Shown: piece by piece, positions 24,162 through 33,000 of the stretch
Layout of the letters: each line of letters opens with the position of its first letter
Position numbering within the stretch: position 1 is the stretch's first letter
The notes under the pieces: generated by a model
What the model was told of the DNA's origin: nothing
The model's input: only the letters and a program-made list of their open reading frames with translations
The model's database searches: none
Made by a program: the position numbers and the translations under genes
Assembly: GCA_938010045.1 (NCBI GenBank)
Contig: CALLFZ010000025.1
Coordinates: 1 to 43,946 of the forward strand
DNA length: 43,946 nucleotides
DNA from: an uncultured bacterium
Lineage (GTDB): Bacteria; Verrucomicrobiota; Kiritimatiellia; PWTM01
Direction: 5' to 3'

Positions 24162-25583
24162 ATGACAGCGCTGACCGTGGAGCGACCACGAGTTTGGGCG
24201 GAGATCGAGCCGGATGTAGAGCCCGCCGCGTTGTGGCATCGCGCGTTCGATCGGGCGGCGATGGAGGAGGGCGGACCGGAGCTTCACATCGCAATCGAGC
24301 GACCGGACGGCACCTGTTTTCACCACCGCATGCGCATTCTGCGGCATCGCAGTGACACGAGCGCGCTGAACGAGCATGCGGTTGAACGAACGCTGAAGTT
24401 TCTCCTCTGGATGAAAGGCGGATCGCGCATCTACATCGCGGGTTGCCCTCCGCTCGCGGAGAGACTTGCCTCGCTCTACTCTGCGAGCGGTCCGCGAGCG
24501 TTCGACAACGATCTGATTGGGCGTCGCGCATTTCTGGAGGATCTGCGGGTGACAGCGGCCGAGCCGGATCGGCTGCCGCCGCCGCGGGAGCCGGTTGTGG
24601 CGCTCGGCCGGCATGTGGAGGGGTGCCGCATCGGCTTCGATCTGGGCGGCAGCGACCGTAAGTGCGCGGCGGTCGTGGATGGGCGGGTTGTCCACTCCGA
24701 GGAGGTCCCATGGGATCCGTACTTTCAGACGGACCCCAACTACCACCTCGAGGGCGTACGCGACTCCCTGCGGCGCGCGGCGACTCATCTGCCGAGGGTG
24801 GATGCAATCGGCGGCAGCGCGGCGGGCATCTACATCGGCAACGAGCCCCGCGTTGCCTCGCTGTTCCGCGGCGTCTCGCGCGAGGACTTCGATCGAGTGA
24901 TCCGCCCGATGTTTCACACGCTCCGGCGCGAGTGGAACAATGTGCCGTTCGAGGTGGCCAACGACGGCGAGGTCACGGCGCTGGCGGGCTCGATGGCGCT
25001 GAACGACACAGCGGTGCTCGGGATTTCGCTCGGCACGAGCGTTGCGGCCGGCTGGTGCGACGAGGGCGGGCACATCACGACCTGGTTGAACGAGCTGGCG
25101 TTCGTGCCGATTGATTACCGCGCAGACGCGCCGGCGGACGAGTGGAGCGGTGATGTCGGATGCAGTGTGCAATACCTCTCGCAGCAGGGCGTCGCGCGGC
25201 TGGCGGCGCGCGCCGGGATCGAATGGCCCCAGGCGAATCTCGGCCCGGCACAAAAGCTTGCGTTCGTGCAGGAACGCCTCGCGGCGGGTGACATGCGTGC
25301 GCGGCGTGTCTTCGAGGCCGTCGGCGTCGCGCTCGGCTATGCGCTGCTCCGTTTTGTGGATTTCTACCCCGTGCGCAACGTGCTCGTGCTTGGGCGTGTG
25401 ACCAGCGGCGAGGGCGGCTCGATCATCCTCGACCAGGCGCGGCGCGTACTCACGGCCGAGGCGCCGGCCCTCGCCGAGCGACTGCGACTCTCCATGCCCG
25501 ACGAGACCATGAAGCGGCATGGCCAGGCCGTCGCCGCCGCGAGCCTGCCGGCGCTGACGGGCACGACGTCGGGGCCACAGTGA
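24162..25583 (+). CDS. ROK-family sugar kinase/regulator-like protein
   Basis: The protein is 473 residues from ATG 24162, which has GGAG 7 nt upstream. The first 145 residues match nothing I recognise. The ROK (ASKHA) domain starts at RIGFDLGGSDRKCAAVVDG, the phosphate-1 loop, and continues with IGGSAAGIYIG, EVANDGEVTALAGSM (the catalytic-Asp region) and LGISLGTSVAAGW. The CxCGxxGC zinc motif of many ROK proteins is absent, with only GDVGCSVQYL in that area. There is no helix-turn-helix, so a sugar kinase is more likely than a repressor. It leads a sugar cassette with a nucleotidyltransferase, an anomeric kinase and a symporter. Confidence 0.75.
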   Translation: MTALTVERPRVWAEIEPDVEPAALWHRAFDRAAMEEGGPELHIAIERPDGTCFHHRMRILRHRSDTSALNEHAVERTLKFLLWMKGGSRIYIAGCPPLAERLASLYSASGPRAFDNDLIGRRAFLEDLRVTAAEPDRLPPPREPVVALGRHVEGCRIGFDLGGSDRKCAAVVDGRVVHSEEVPWDPYFQTDPNYHLEGVRDSLRRAATHLPRVDAIGGSAAGIYIGNEPRVASLFRGVSREDFDRVIRPMFHTLRREWNNVPFEVANDGEVTALAGSMALNDTAVLGISLGTSVAAGWCDEGGHITTWLNELAFVPIDYRADAPADEWSGDVGCSVQYLSQQGVARLAARAGIEWPQANLGPAQKLAFVQERLAAGDMRARRVFEAVGVALGYALLRFVDFYPVRNVLVLGRVTSGEGGSIILDQARRVLTAEAPALAERLRLSMPDETMKRHGQAVAAASLPALTGTTSGPQ

Positions 25584-25664
25584 GCCGCGGCGACGCGCGG
25601 CGGTGGCTTTCACGCGCACCGATCCTCGCCTAATCTGGGCGGCGAATGCCAGGAGACAGTGTGC

Positions 25665-26591
25665 ATGAACAAGGCCCCGAACCTCACCCTTGTGGTGCTG
25701 GCCGCCGGCATGGGTAGCCGCTACGGCGGTCTGAAGCAGCTGGACCCGGTCGGCCCGTATGGCGAGGTGCTCCTGGACTATTCGGTTTTCGACGCCATCC
25801 GCGCCGGATTCGATCGCGTCGTATTTGTGATTCAGCACGCCTTCGAATCGGCCGTTCGCGAAAAGATCCTCTCGCGCTACGCGAACCACGTCCGTGCGGA
25901 CCTCGCCTTTCAGGAACTCGACATGTTGCCGGCGGGGTTCACCGTGCCGCCGGACCGTCGCAAGCCGTGGGGCACGGCCCATGCGACCCTGTGCGCAGAG
26001 ACCGCCGTCGGGGGGACGCCCTTCGCGGTGATCAATGCGGACGATTTCTATGGGCGCGGCGCCTACCGGCGGCTTGCGGAGTTTCTGCGTACGGTGCCGG
26101 GCGGCGGCCCCGAGCGGTGCGCGCTGGTCGGCTATCGGTTGCGCAACACGCTTTCTGAGCATGGCACGGTCGCACGCGGCGTGTGTCGCGTCGGACCCGA
26201 CCATCAGTTGATCGAGGCAGAGGAGCTGACCGCAATCGCTCCGCTCCCCGGCGGCGGGGCCGAGAACACGTTTCCCGACGGCTCGAAGCGTCGCCTCAGC
26301 GGCGACGAGTTCGTCTCGATGAACATGTGGGGGTTCCGCCCCTCGATCTTTGATCACCTGCGTGCGGGATTCGAGCGGTTTCTGCGCGAGCGGGGCGACG
26401 ATCCAAAGGCCGAGTGGTACATCCCCACCGCGGTCACGGAATTCATCCGCGCCGGCGTCGCGCAATGCCAGGTGTTGCCGACCGACGAAACTTGGTTCGG
26501 TGTGACCTATCGCGACGACAAGCCGCGGGTCGAGGAGAGCCTCCGCCGACTCATCGCTGCCGGCGCCTACCCGGCGCCGCTGTGGGGATGA
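25665..26591 (+). CDS. NDP-sugar pyrophosphorylase-like nucleotidyltransferase
   Basis: The protein is 308 residues from ATG 25665 (AGGAG at 25651-25655). A GTG two codons upstream is too close to the ribosome binding site. The Rossmann-like N-terminus carries LVVLAAGMGSRYGGLKQLDP, the GxGxR nucleotide loop plus a Lys, and AVINADDFYG, the metal-binding Asp strand. This family transfers a nucleotidyl group to a sugar 1-phosphate. The following gene encodes a NahK-like kinase that would supply a sugar 1-phosphate, so the two probably act in sequence. Sugar and nucleotide specificity cannot be read from the sequence. Confidence 0.8.
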   Translation: MNKAPNLTLVVLAAGMGSRYGGLKQLDPVGPYGEVLLDYSVFDAIRAGFDRVVFVIQHAFESAVREKILSRYANHVRADLAFQELDMLPAGFTVPPDRRKPWGTAHATLCAETAVGGTPFAVINADDFYGRGAYRRLAEFLRTVPGGGPERCALVGYRLRNTLSEHGTVARGVCRVGPDHQLIEAEELTAIAPLPGGGAENTFPDGSKRRLSGDEFVSMNMWGFRPSIFDHLRAGFERFLRERGDDPKAEWYIPTAVTEFIRAGVAQCQVLPTDETWFGVTYRDDKPRVEESLRRLIAAGAYPAPLWG

Positions 26592-26597
26592 CGCCCC

Positions 26598-27740
26598 ATG
26601 GCCCGCCGTCCGACTCCACCTCCCGAGCGATTGCGCGAGCTGGCGGCCGGTTTCCGAATCCACGGCGACGTCCTCGGGGTTGAACCGTACGGCAGCGGCC
26701 ACATCAACGATACCTTCTGTGTCCGGGTTGAACAGGCCGGCGCGCCGCTTCGCTACGTCTTGCAGCGACTGAACACCGACATTTTCCGTGATCCCGCTGC
26801 GGTCATGGCGAACATCGCGCGAGTGACGGAGCACCTCGCCGCGCAGCTTCGCCGCGAAGGTGTGCGGGACGCCAGCCGCCGCGCGCTGACGCTCGTGCCG
26901 GCGCGCGACGGCGCGCTCTGGCGCAACGAACCCGACGGCGCCTGGCGCTGTTACCTCTTCATCGAGCGCGCCCGCACGTGGGACGCGATCGAATCGCCCG
27001 CCCAGGCCGCCGCCGCCGCGCGAGCGTTCGCGGAGTTTCAGCGTCGTCTCGCCGATCTGCCCCCGCCGCCGCTGGCCGACACAATCCCCGGCTTCCACGA
27101 CACGCCACGTCGGTTCTTCGCGCTGCAGGCGGCGATCCAGGCCGACCCCCACCGACGCGCCGCCGAGGCGGCGCCCGAGATCGAATTCGCACGGGCGCGC
27201 GCACAGATCGTGGACCGCTTGGAACGCGCGAGGGCGGAGGGCCGCCTCCCTCTGCGCGTCACCCACAACGACACCAAGCTCAACAACGTCATGCTCGATG
27301 ATGCCACGGGCGAGGGTGTCTGCGTGATTGATCTCGACACCGTCATGCCCGGTCTCGTGCACTACGACTTCGGCGACATGTGCCGGACCGCGACACGGCC
27401 GACGCCGGAAGACGAGACCGACCTTGCGCGCGTTCGTATGCGGCGCGATATGTACGAGGCGTTGGTGCGCGGGTATCTGGAGGGCGGCGCCGGATTTCTG
27501 ACCGACGCGGAGGTTGAGCTGCTCGCGTTCTCCGCGCGGCTCATCACGTTCGAGATCGGCATCCGTTTTTTGACCGACTTCCTCGAGGGCGACGCGTATT
27601 TCAAGACACGTCGGCCGGGACACAACCTCGACCGCTGCCGCGTGCAATTCGCGATGGTGCGGTCGTTCGAGGAGAACGAGGACTGGATGCAGCAGATGAC
27701 CCGCGAGGCGTGGGTGCGGGCACGGGAGGCGCACCGGTGA
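26598..27740 (+). CDS. APH-fold sugar kinase, N-acetylhexosamine 1-kinase (NahK)-like
   Basis: The 380-residue protein has a protein-kinase-like (APH) fold. The catalytic loop THNDTKLNNVMLDD (about residues 222-235) and the metal motif CVIDLDTVMPGLVHYDFGD (about 241-259) closely match NahK/LnpB, which phosphorylates GlcNAc/GalNAc at C1. The N-lobe contains GSGHINDTF. It lies 6 nt after the nucleotidyltransferase, and its stop overlaps the symporter GTG by 4 nt (GTGA). Its likely role is making a sugar 1-phosphate for the preceding enzyme. The exact sugar is uncertain. Confidence 0.8.
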   Translation: MARRPTPPPERLRELAAGFRIHGDVLGVEPYGSGHINDTFCVRVEQAGAPLRYVLQRLNTDIFRDPAAVMANIARVTEHLAAQLRREGVRDASRRALTLVPARDGALWRNEPDGAWRCYLFIERARTWDAIESPAQAAAAARAFAEFQRRLADLPPPPLADTIPGFHDTPRRFFALQAAIQADPHRRAAEAAPEIEFARARAQIVDRLERARAEGRLPLRVTHNDTKLNNVMLDDATGEGVCVIDLDTVMPGLVHYDFGDMCRTATRPTPEDETDLARVRMRRDMYEALVRGYLEGGAGFLTDAEVELLAFSARLITFEIGIRFLTDFLEGDAYFKTRRPGHNLDRCRVQFAMVRSFEENEDWMQQMTREAWVRAREAHR

Positions 27741-29722
27741 ACCTGTCGACGCTAGACCTCGGAATCGTGGTGGCGTTTTTGGCCTCCGTGGTGGTGATCG
27801 GCTCGCTCGCCGCGCGGCGCGCGGGCCGGAGCTCGGCCGACTTCTTCCTCTCCGGCCGTTCGATGCCCTGGTGGTTGCTCGGCGTCTCGATGGTCGCGTG
27901 CACCTTCTCCTGCGACACGCCGAACCTCGTGACCGATATCGTCCGCACTGGCGGCGTCGCGGGGAACTGGGCCTGGTGGGCGTTCTTGCTCACCGGCATG
28001 CTGACGGTCTTCGTGTACGCGAAGCTCTGGCGGCGCTCCGCGCTGGACACGGACTTGGGCTTGTACGAGATCCGCTATAGCGGTCGGCCGGCGGCGCTGC
28101 TGCGCGGATTCCGCGCGCTCTACCTCGGCGTGCTCTTTAATGTGCTCGTGATGGCGACAGTGTCGCTGGCGGCGATCAAGATCGGACAGGTGATGTTCGG
28201 CCTGCGGCCGGCCGAGACACTGTTCTGGGCGTCGGTTGGCGTTGCGATCTACGCGGTACTCGGCGGTCTCACCGGTTCGATTTGGGCCGACTTTTACCAG
28301 TACTCGATTGCGATGTTCGGCGCGATCGCGGCCGCGGTCTATGCGGTGACCTCGCCGAAATTCGGCGTCGGCAGCCTCCGTGCGCTCGTGGCGCGGCCCG
28401 AGCTGGCGGACAAGCTGTCGTTCGTGCCGCCGCCGCCGGAGGGCGGGGACGTGAGCGCGTGGGTCGGGCTGTTCGTGCTGCCATTGGCGATCCAGTGGTG
28501 GAACGTCTGGTATCCCGGCGCAGAGCCGGGCGGCGGCGGGTACGTGGCGCAGCGGATGCTGTCGGCGAAGAACGAGCGGCACGCGGTCGGCGCGACGCTG
28601 CTCTTCAACGTGCTGCATTACGCGGTGCGGCCGTGGCCGTGGATTCTCGTCGCGCTGGTCTCGCTCGTCGCGTTCGCGCCGGATCCACCCGAAGCCCGCG
28701 CGGCCGCCCGCGAGCGCCTGGCCTCGCCCGATCTTGCCGCGGCGCTCGCGACGATCGAGTCGGGTCGGGCGGCCGAAGTTCCGCCCGAGGTGCGTGCCGA
28801 GATCCGGCGCTTGCGCGCGCAGGCCGCGGGTGTCCGCCGGCTCGCCGAGGCGTTCCCGAACGTACACGAGCAATTCTTGCGGCACGACATCGCCTATCCG
28901 GCGATGATCGCGCAGCTGCCGCGCGGTCTGCTCGGATTGGTCGTCGCGTCGTTGATCGCCGCCTACATGTCCACGATCGCCACGCATCTGAACTGGGGCT
29001 CGTCGTACGTCGTGCAGGACTTCTACCACCGGTTCGTGCGCCCCGGCGCCAGCGAGCGCGAACTCGTCGCCGTGGGACGGATCGTGATGCTCGCACTGCT
29101 GCTGCTCGCCGCGCGGGTCGCGCTCTGGATGACGAACGCCAAGGCCTCCTTCGACTTGCTGCTGGCGGTCGGCGCGGGCACCGGCTTGATCTACATCCTG
29201 CGGTGGTTTTGGTGGCGGCTGAACGCCTGGAGCGAGATCAGCGCGATGGTCGTCTCGTTCGCGATCGCCGTGTTCTTCGCCGTTGGAGCGCCCCGGCTCG
29301 GCGTCGAAGAGTGGATGCGCCAGGCCGGCTGGCTGCGCTGGATGAGCTACGGCGATTGGAAGCTCGTGCTGGGTATCGCGGGCACGACGGCCGGCTGGCT
29401 CGCGGTCACGTTTCTCACTCCACCCGTCGCATCCGAAACGCTGCGCGCGTTCTACCGTCGGGTGCGTCCAGGCGGACCGGGATGGCGGAGGGTGCTCGCG
29501 GAGGCGCAGCGCGAGGGCGTGCGGCTCGACGACGGCGCCGGATGGGATGTCCCGTTGGGGCTTGTGTGCATGGCCCTCGGCTGCGTATTTGTCTGGGGCG
29601 CTCTGTTCGCAATCGGTAGCGCGCTCTACGGCCGCACAACGCAGGCGCTCGCCCTTGGCGCGGCCGCGGTCATCGCGCTCACGCTCCTCTTGCGCACCGT
29701 CCGCCGCCTCCGCTTCGAATAA
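27737..29722 (+). CDS. Sodium:solute symporter (SSS) family transporter
   Basis: This is a 661-residue inner membrane protein with about 13 hydrophobic segments. SADFFLSGRSMPWWLLGVSM is the typical SSS start (DFFLAGR..PWW), and WWNVWYPGAEPGGGGYVAQRMLSAKNE matches the conserved W...PG...YV.QR.lsaK segment. GLVVASLIAAYMSTIATHLNWGSSY is the family sodium-site region. The GTG start at 27737 is chosen because GGGAGG precedes it by 7 nt and it overlaps the kinase stop. A cytosolic loop of about 65 residues (near 320-385) rich in Ala/Arg/Glu is longer than usual. It probably imports the sugar that the cassette phosphorylates. Confidence 0.88.
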   Translation: MNLSTLDLGIVVAFLASVVVIGSLAARRAGRSSADFFLSGRSMPWWLLGVSMVACTFSCDTPNLVTDIVRTGGVAGNWAWWAFLLTGMLTVFVYAKLWRRSALDTDLGLYEIRYSGRPAALLRGFRALYLGVLFNVLVMATVSLAAIKIGQVMFGLRPAETLFWASVGVAIYAVLGGLTGSIWADFYQYSIAMFGAIAAAVYAVTSPKFGVGSLRALVARPELADKLSFVPPPPEGGDVSAWVGLFVLPLAIQWWNVWYPGAEPGGGGYVAQRMLSAKNERHAVGATLLFNVLHYAVRPWPWILVALVSLVAFAPDPPEARAAARERLASPDLAAALATIESGRAAEVPPEVRAEIRRLRAQAAGVRRLAEAFPNVHEQFLRHDIAYPAMIAQLPRGLLGLVVASLIAAYMSTIATHLNWGSSYVVQDFYHRFVRPGASERELVAVGRIVMLALLLLAARVALWMTNAKASFDLLLAVGAGTGLIYILRWFWWRLNAWSEISAMVVSFAIAVFFAVGAPRLGVEEWMRQAGWLRWMSYGDWKLVLGIAGTTAGWLAVTFLTPPVASETLRAFYRRVRPGGPGWRRVLAEAQREGVRLDDGAGWDVPLGLVCMALGCVFVWGALFAIGSALYGRTTQALALGAAAVIALTLLLRTVRRLRFE

Positions 29723-29746
29723 GCCATTCGATGTCGCATCCTGCAC

Positions 29747-29763
29747 CGCATCCGAACGATGCG
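29747..29763. terminator. Weak hairpin after the symporter gene
   Basis: CGCATC-CGAAC-GATGCG forms a 6-bp stem with a 5-nt loop 25 nt after the symporter stop. No T tract follows, so factor-independent termination is unlikely. It could mark the transcript end. Confidence 0.2.
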
Positions 29764-30001
29764 ATGCCGGCTTGAGTCAGCAACCGATGCGGGAGCGGGG
29801 CTCGCACATGCCGTCGCCCGTGGCCCCATCCGGCGCGCGGGTCGCCGGGGGGGGCTCCTCCAAGCTACGGCCGCTTATCCGGGTGGACGATTCCGAGTTG
29901 GGTCGTTCGGATGGACATCCTCCGCCGGCTCGGCCCAGTCCGAAGAGTTCCCTGCGCTTTTCCGCCCATGCCAAGGTCAAATTTTTTTGAGTGCGAACCA
30001 C

Positions 30002-30031
30002 TTGACAAACGGAAAACGAATCGAATAGACT
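30002..30031 (+). promoter_or_regulatory. Sigma-70 promoter of the PEP-CTERM gene
   Basis: TTGACA (30002-30007, perfect consensus) and TAGACT (30026-30031) are separated by 18 nt. An A/T tract (AAATTTTTTT, 29979-29988) lies just upstream, where an UP element would sit. The start codon is 28 nt downstream, with GGGAG at 30047-30051. The rest of the interval from 29764 shows no gene. Confidence 0.65.
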
Positions 30032-30058
30032 CTAAAACATGAAGTTGGGAGATGTCCA

Positions 30059-33000
30059 ATGCATGCTCGGTTGACTGCTCGGTATGTGCGGGCGCTCGTC
30101 GGAGTGGCAGGGTTGACGTGGTCCACACGCGTGGTTGGCCAGACCACGAATATTTGGGATGGCGACAGCGGCAATGGCTGGGGAGTCGCCGCGAACTGGG
30201 TCGACAACATCGCGTACGGGAGCCAGGTGGTCATCTTCTACAATCCCGGTGCCCTGAACCTCAACACACTGCTCGGCAGCGACCGCAATGCGCACAACCT
30301 CATCTTCAACGACGAGGCGGACAACAACGTCTCCATCAGCGGCGCTAATCGGTTGCGGCTCTTCGCGCCGACGGGAACCGGCTTGGTTGTCCGCGCCGGC
30401 GCCGACGGCAACCACTTCATCGGTTGCACGGCGATCGAAATCACGAACAATCAGATCTGGCATATCGAAACGGCGAATGGCAGCCTGACGGTGGGACCCG
30501 TTCGCGGCGGTCCTGCCTACACTGTCACGAAGACCGGCGCCGGCCTCCTGATCCTGAGCAACAGCGTGGTGGACCTCGGGAATTTCATCGTCTCCGAAGG
30601 AACGGTGCGCTATATCGCAGGCAACGGTTTCCACGACAATAACACGCGCGTGACGGTCCAATCCGGAGCCATTCTTGACAAGAACCACACGGGCATTGAT
30701 GCGTTCCGCGCCCTGCTTGGCAGCGGTGTGGTGAGCAACTGGACCGGCACCTTGCAATTGCGCCCACAGGATGGCGAGTCTTCGCTTTTCAGCGGGACCC
30801 TCTACCAGGGCACCAGCGCGGCGAACTTGCAGGTTACTCTTGACTCCGTCGGCGCAAGCCGGCCGGCGCTGGATGGAAGCGACAACAGCACGCAAGCTTT
30901 CGATGCGTTGGTCCCGTTTACCGGTCAGATTCAAGCCCACAATGGTATTCTCGCGCTGCAGGGGGCGAATGGCGCGGCACCGAACATCGCGGTTGTGGTG
31001 ATTGGGCAAAACAACCGCGGCACCCGGACGCCGACCCTGCTGCTGGATAGCTCGGGTGCCAATCACACGTCGCAGGACCGGCTGCCCGATACCGTTCCCG
31101 TGAGGTTTGACGGTCCCGGCCAGTTGAAGCTGGTCGGCAACTGGATCGCGGGCACCAGCGAGACCATCGGGATCATCACGCAGATCAATGGCCGCGCGAT
31201 AGTGACTTTGGACGCAGACAGTGGGGGCGCGACAACGCTGACGGCCGCACGGTGGGATTTGCCCAATACGGGACGGATTGCGCTGATTCGGGGTGACAAT
31301 CTCGGCGGTCCGGCCGGACCCGATGTGGCGCAGTTGTTGTTCACGACACCTCCGGCTCTCTCGCACATCGGCGGCGTCGGCGATCAAATCGGCATCATCC
31401 CCTTCATGGCGGGTGATACGAACATCGCCGGCGAAGGCTCCGGTTTGGTCACGTACGATGCGTCAACGGGAGTCCGGCTTCTGACGTTGGCCGAGTATGC
31501 GAGCGCCTTGACGCCCGATCGGAATGTTCGGCTGACCGGACCATCCTCCATCGCGGCGAACACGCGCATCCGGGCGCTGTACCTCGACGAGGGAGGAGTT
31601 GCCAATCTGAATGGCAATCTGCTCGTCCTCGACAGTCAGGCGATGTTTCTCGGCGGCGGCACGATCACGAACGGCAGCCTGGCGTTTGGCACGAACACCA
31701 CAGGTACGGCCTCGATCGGGCATGTGCATGCGATCTCCAACACCGTGCTCGGGGCTTCGCTGATTGGACTGCCCAACTCGTTGGGAGAGTCGAAGATTGC
31801 CTTCAGCGGCCCAGCCACTGTAACACTGGTCGCGCCAGGCACGAACTGGACGCCCTTACTGAGTGGCGGTGTTACGCTGAAGACGGCGGCGTCCGAGGTG
31901 ATCCCGGAAGGCACCATGGCCAACGATGAGGGCCATTTGTGGATCGGCGACGGTTTGCGCGAGACCACCGGTTACTTGCGCGGCTTCGGGAAGAGCCAGA
32001 TCACGATCGGCACCAATTCGATCCTCGTTATCAATCAGACGTCAACGGAGTCGTTCTATGGTCTGATCCATGGGCCCGAGTCGGCGGTGTTGGTGAAGGC
32101 GGGCGTGAACACCCTCTCCATCCGGGAAACCGCCACCAACTTCCTCGGCCGCGTTTTTGTGACCAACGGAATCTTAGAATTCATAGATTCTGCCGGGCGA
32201 ATGGCGGCGGCGTCCACGATTCAGTTTTTTGTGACGAACAGCACCCTGGAGCTCGACAACCAGCCGGGTACGGATACCCGGAACCAGAACGACCGGATCC
32301 ACAACGATTCGCCGGTGTACCTGAGCGCCGGCTCGTTTGTGCTGCGGGGCAGCCGCAATGCCAACACGGCCGAAAACATCGGGGACATGATTTTCCAGGG
32401 CGGCATGAACACCATCGTTCTGGATCGGGACAACACGTCGCCGACGCCCGACAACTCGGCGACGTTGAATCCCAATGTCTTTGTGCGCACCAACGGAGCG
32501 ACGCTCTTCATCGACGCCGAGCAGCTTGCGTTCGCGACGAATGCGGCGTGGACCCGTCTCTACAAGGACAACACGTTGCCGGCGCCGCTGCTGACCCACC
32601 CATATGTGTCGAATTCGCCGACCATCGGCATCGTACACTGGGCGTACGGTCGCGACCTGGGCAGTGCCGTCTGGGCGACGAACTGGTCCGGCGACGAGTA
32701 CGGGTTCGTGACCTACGACGACGGCGGCTCGCCCGATCTGGGATTCCGCTTCCTCCAACCCGCTGAATACAACACCAATACTCTGGCCTCGGGTGGAAAT
32801 GTCATTGTGCGGATTGCGACCAATGAGGTGGTTCTGCTGCAAAACAACTCGAAAGTTCAAGGGCTGGTGCTGAACAAGTATCTTAGCGGAACGGCGGAAG
32901 GCGGTCTCAACTTGTCCAATTTCGTGTTGCACATCGAGAGTGCGATGCTCGCCAGCGGGACCAACCAGAGTGGATCCGTGCTCACGATCCGTCGCTCCGG

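Noticed and set aside
25564-25664. Terminator or riboswitch between the ROK and nucleotidyltransferase genes
   Set aside because: A GC-rich stem can be drawn near 25588-25605, but it has no T tract and no conserved motif. In this base composition such stems are expected by chance.
24048-27734. Open frame of 1228 codons on the - strand opposite the ROK, nucleotidyltransferase and kinase genes
   Set aside because: It is a shadow of GC-rich coding on the + strand. Its translation is His/Arg-rich with no domain, while the + strand shows three clear families with ribosome binding sites.
29979-29988. T7 tract as a factor-independent terminator before the PEP-CTERM gene
   Set aside because: No GC hairpin directly precedes it. 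It fits better as an AT-rich upstream promoter element.
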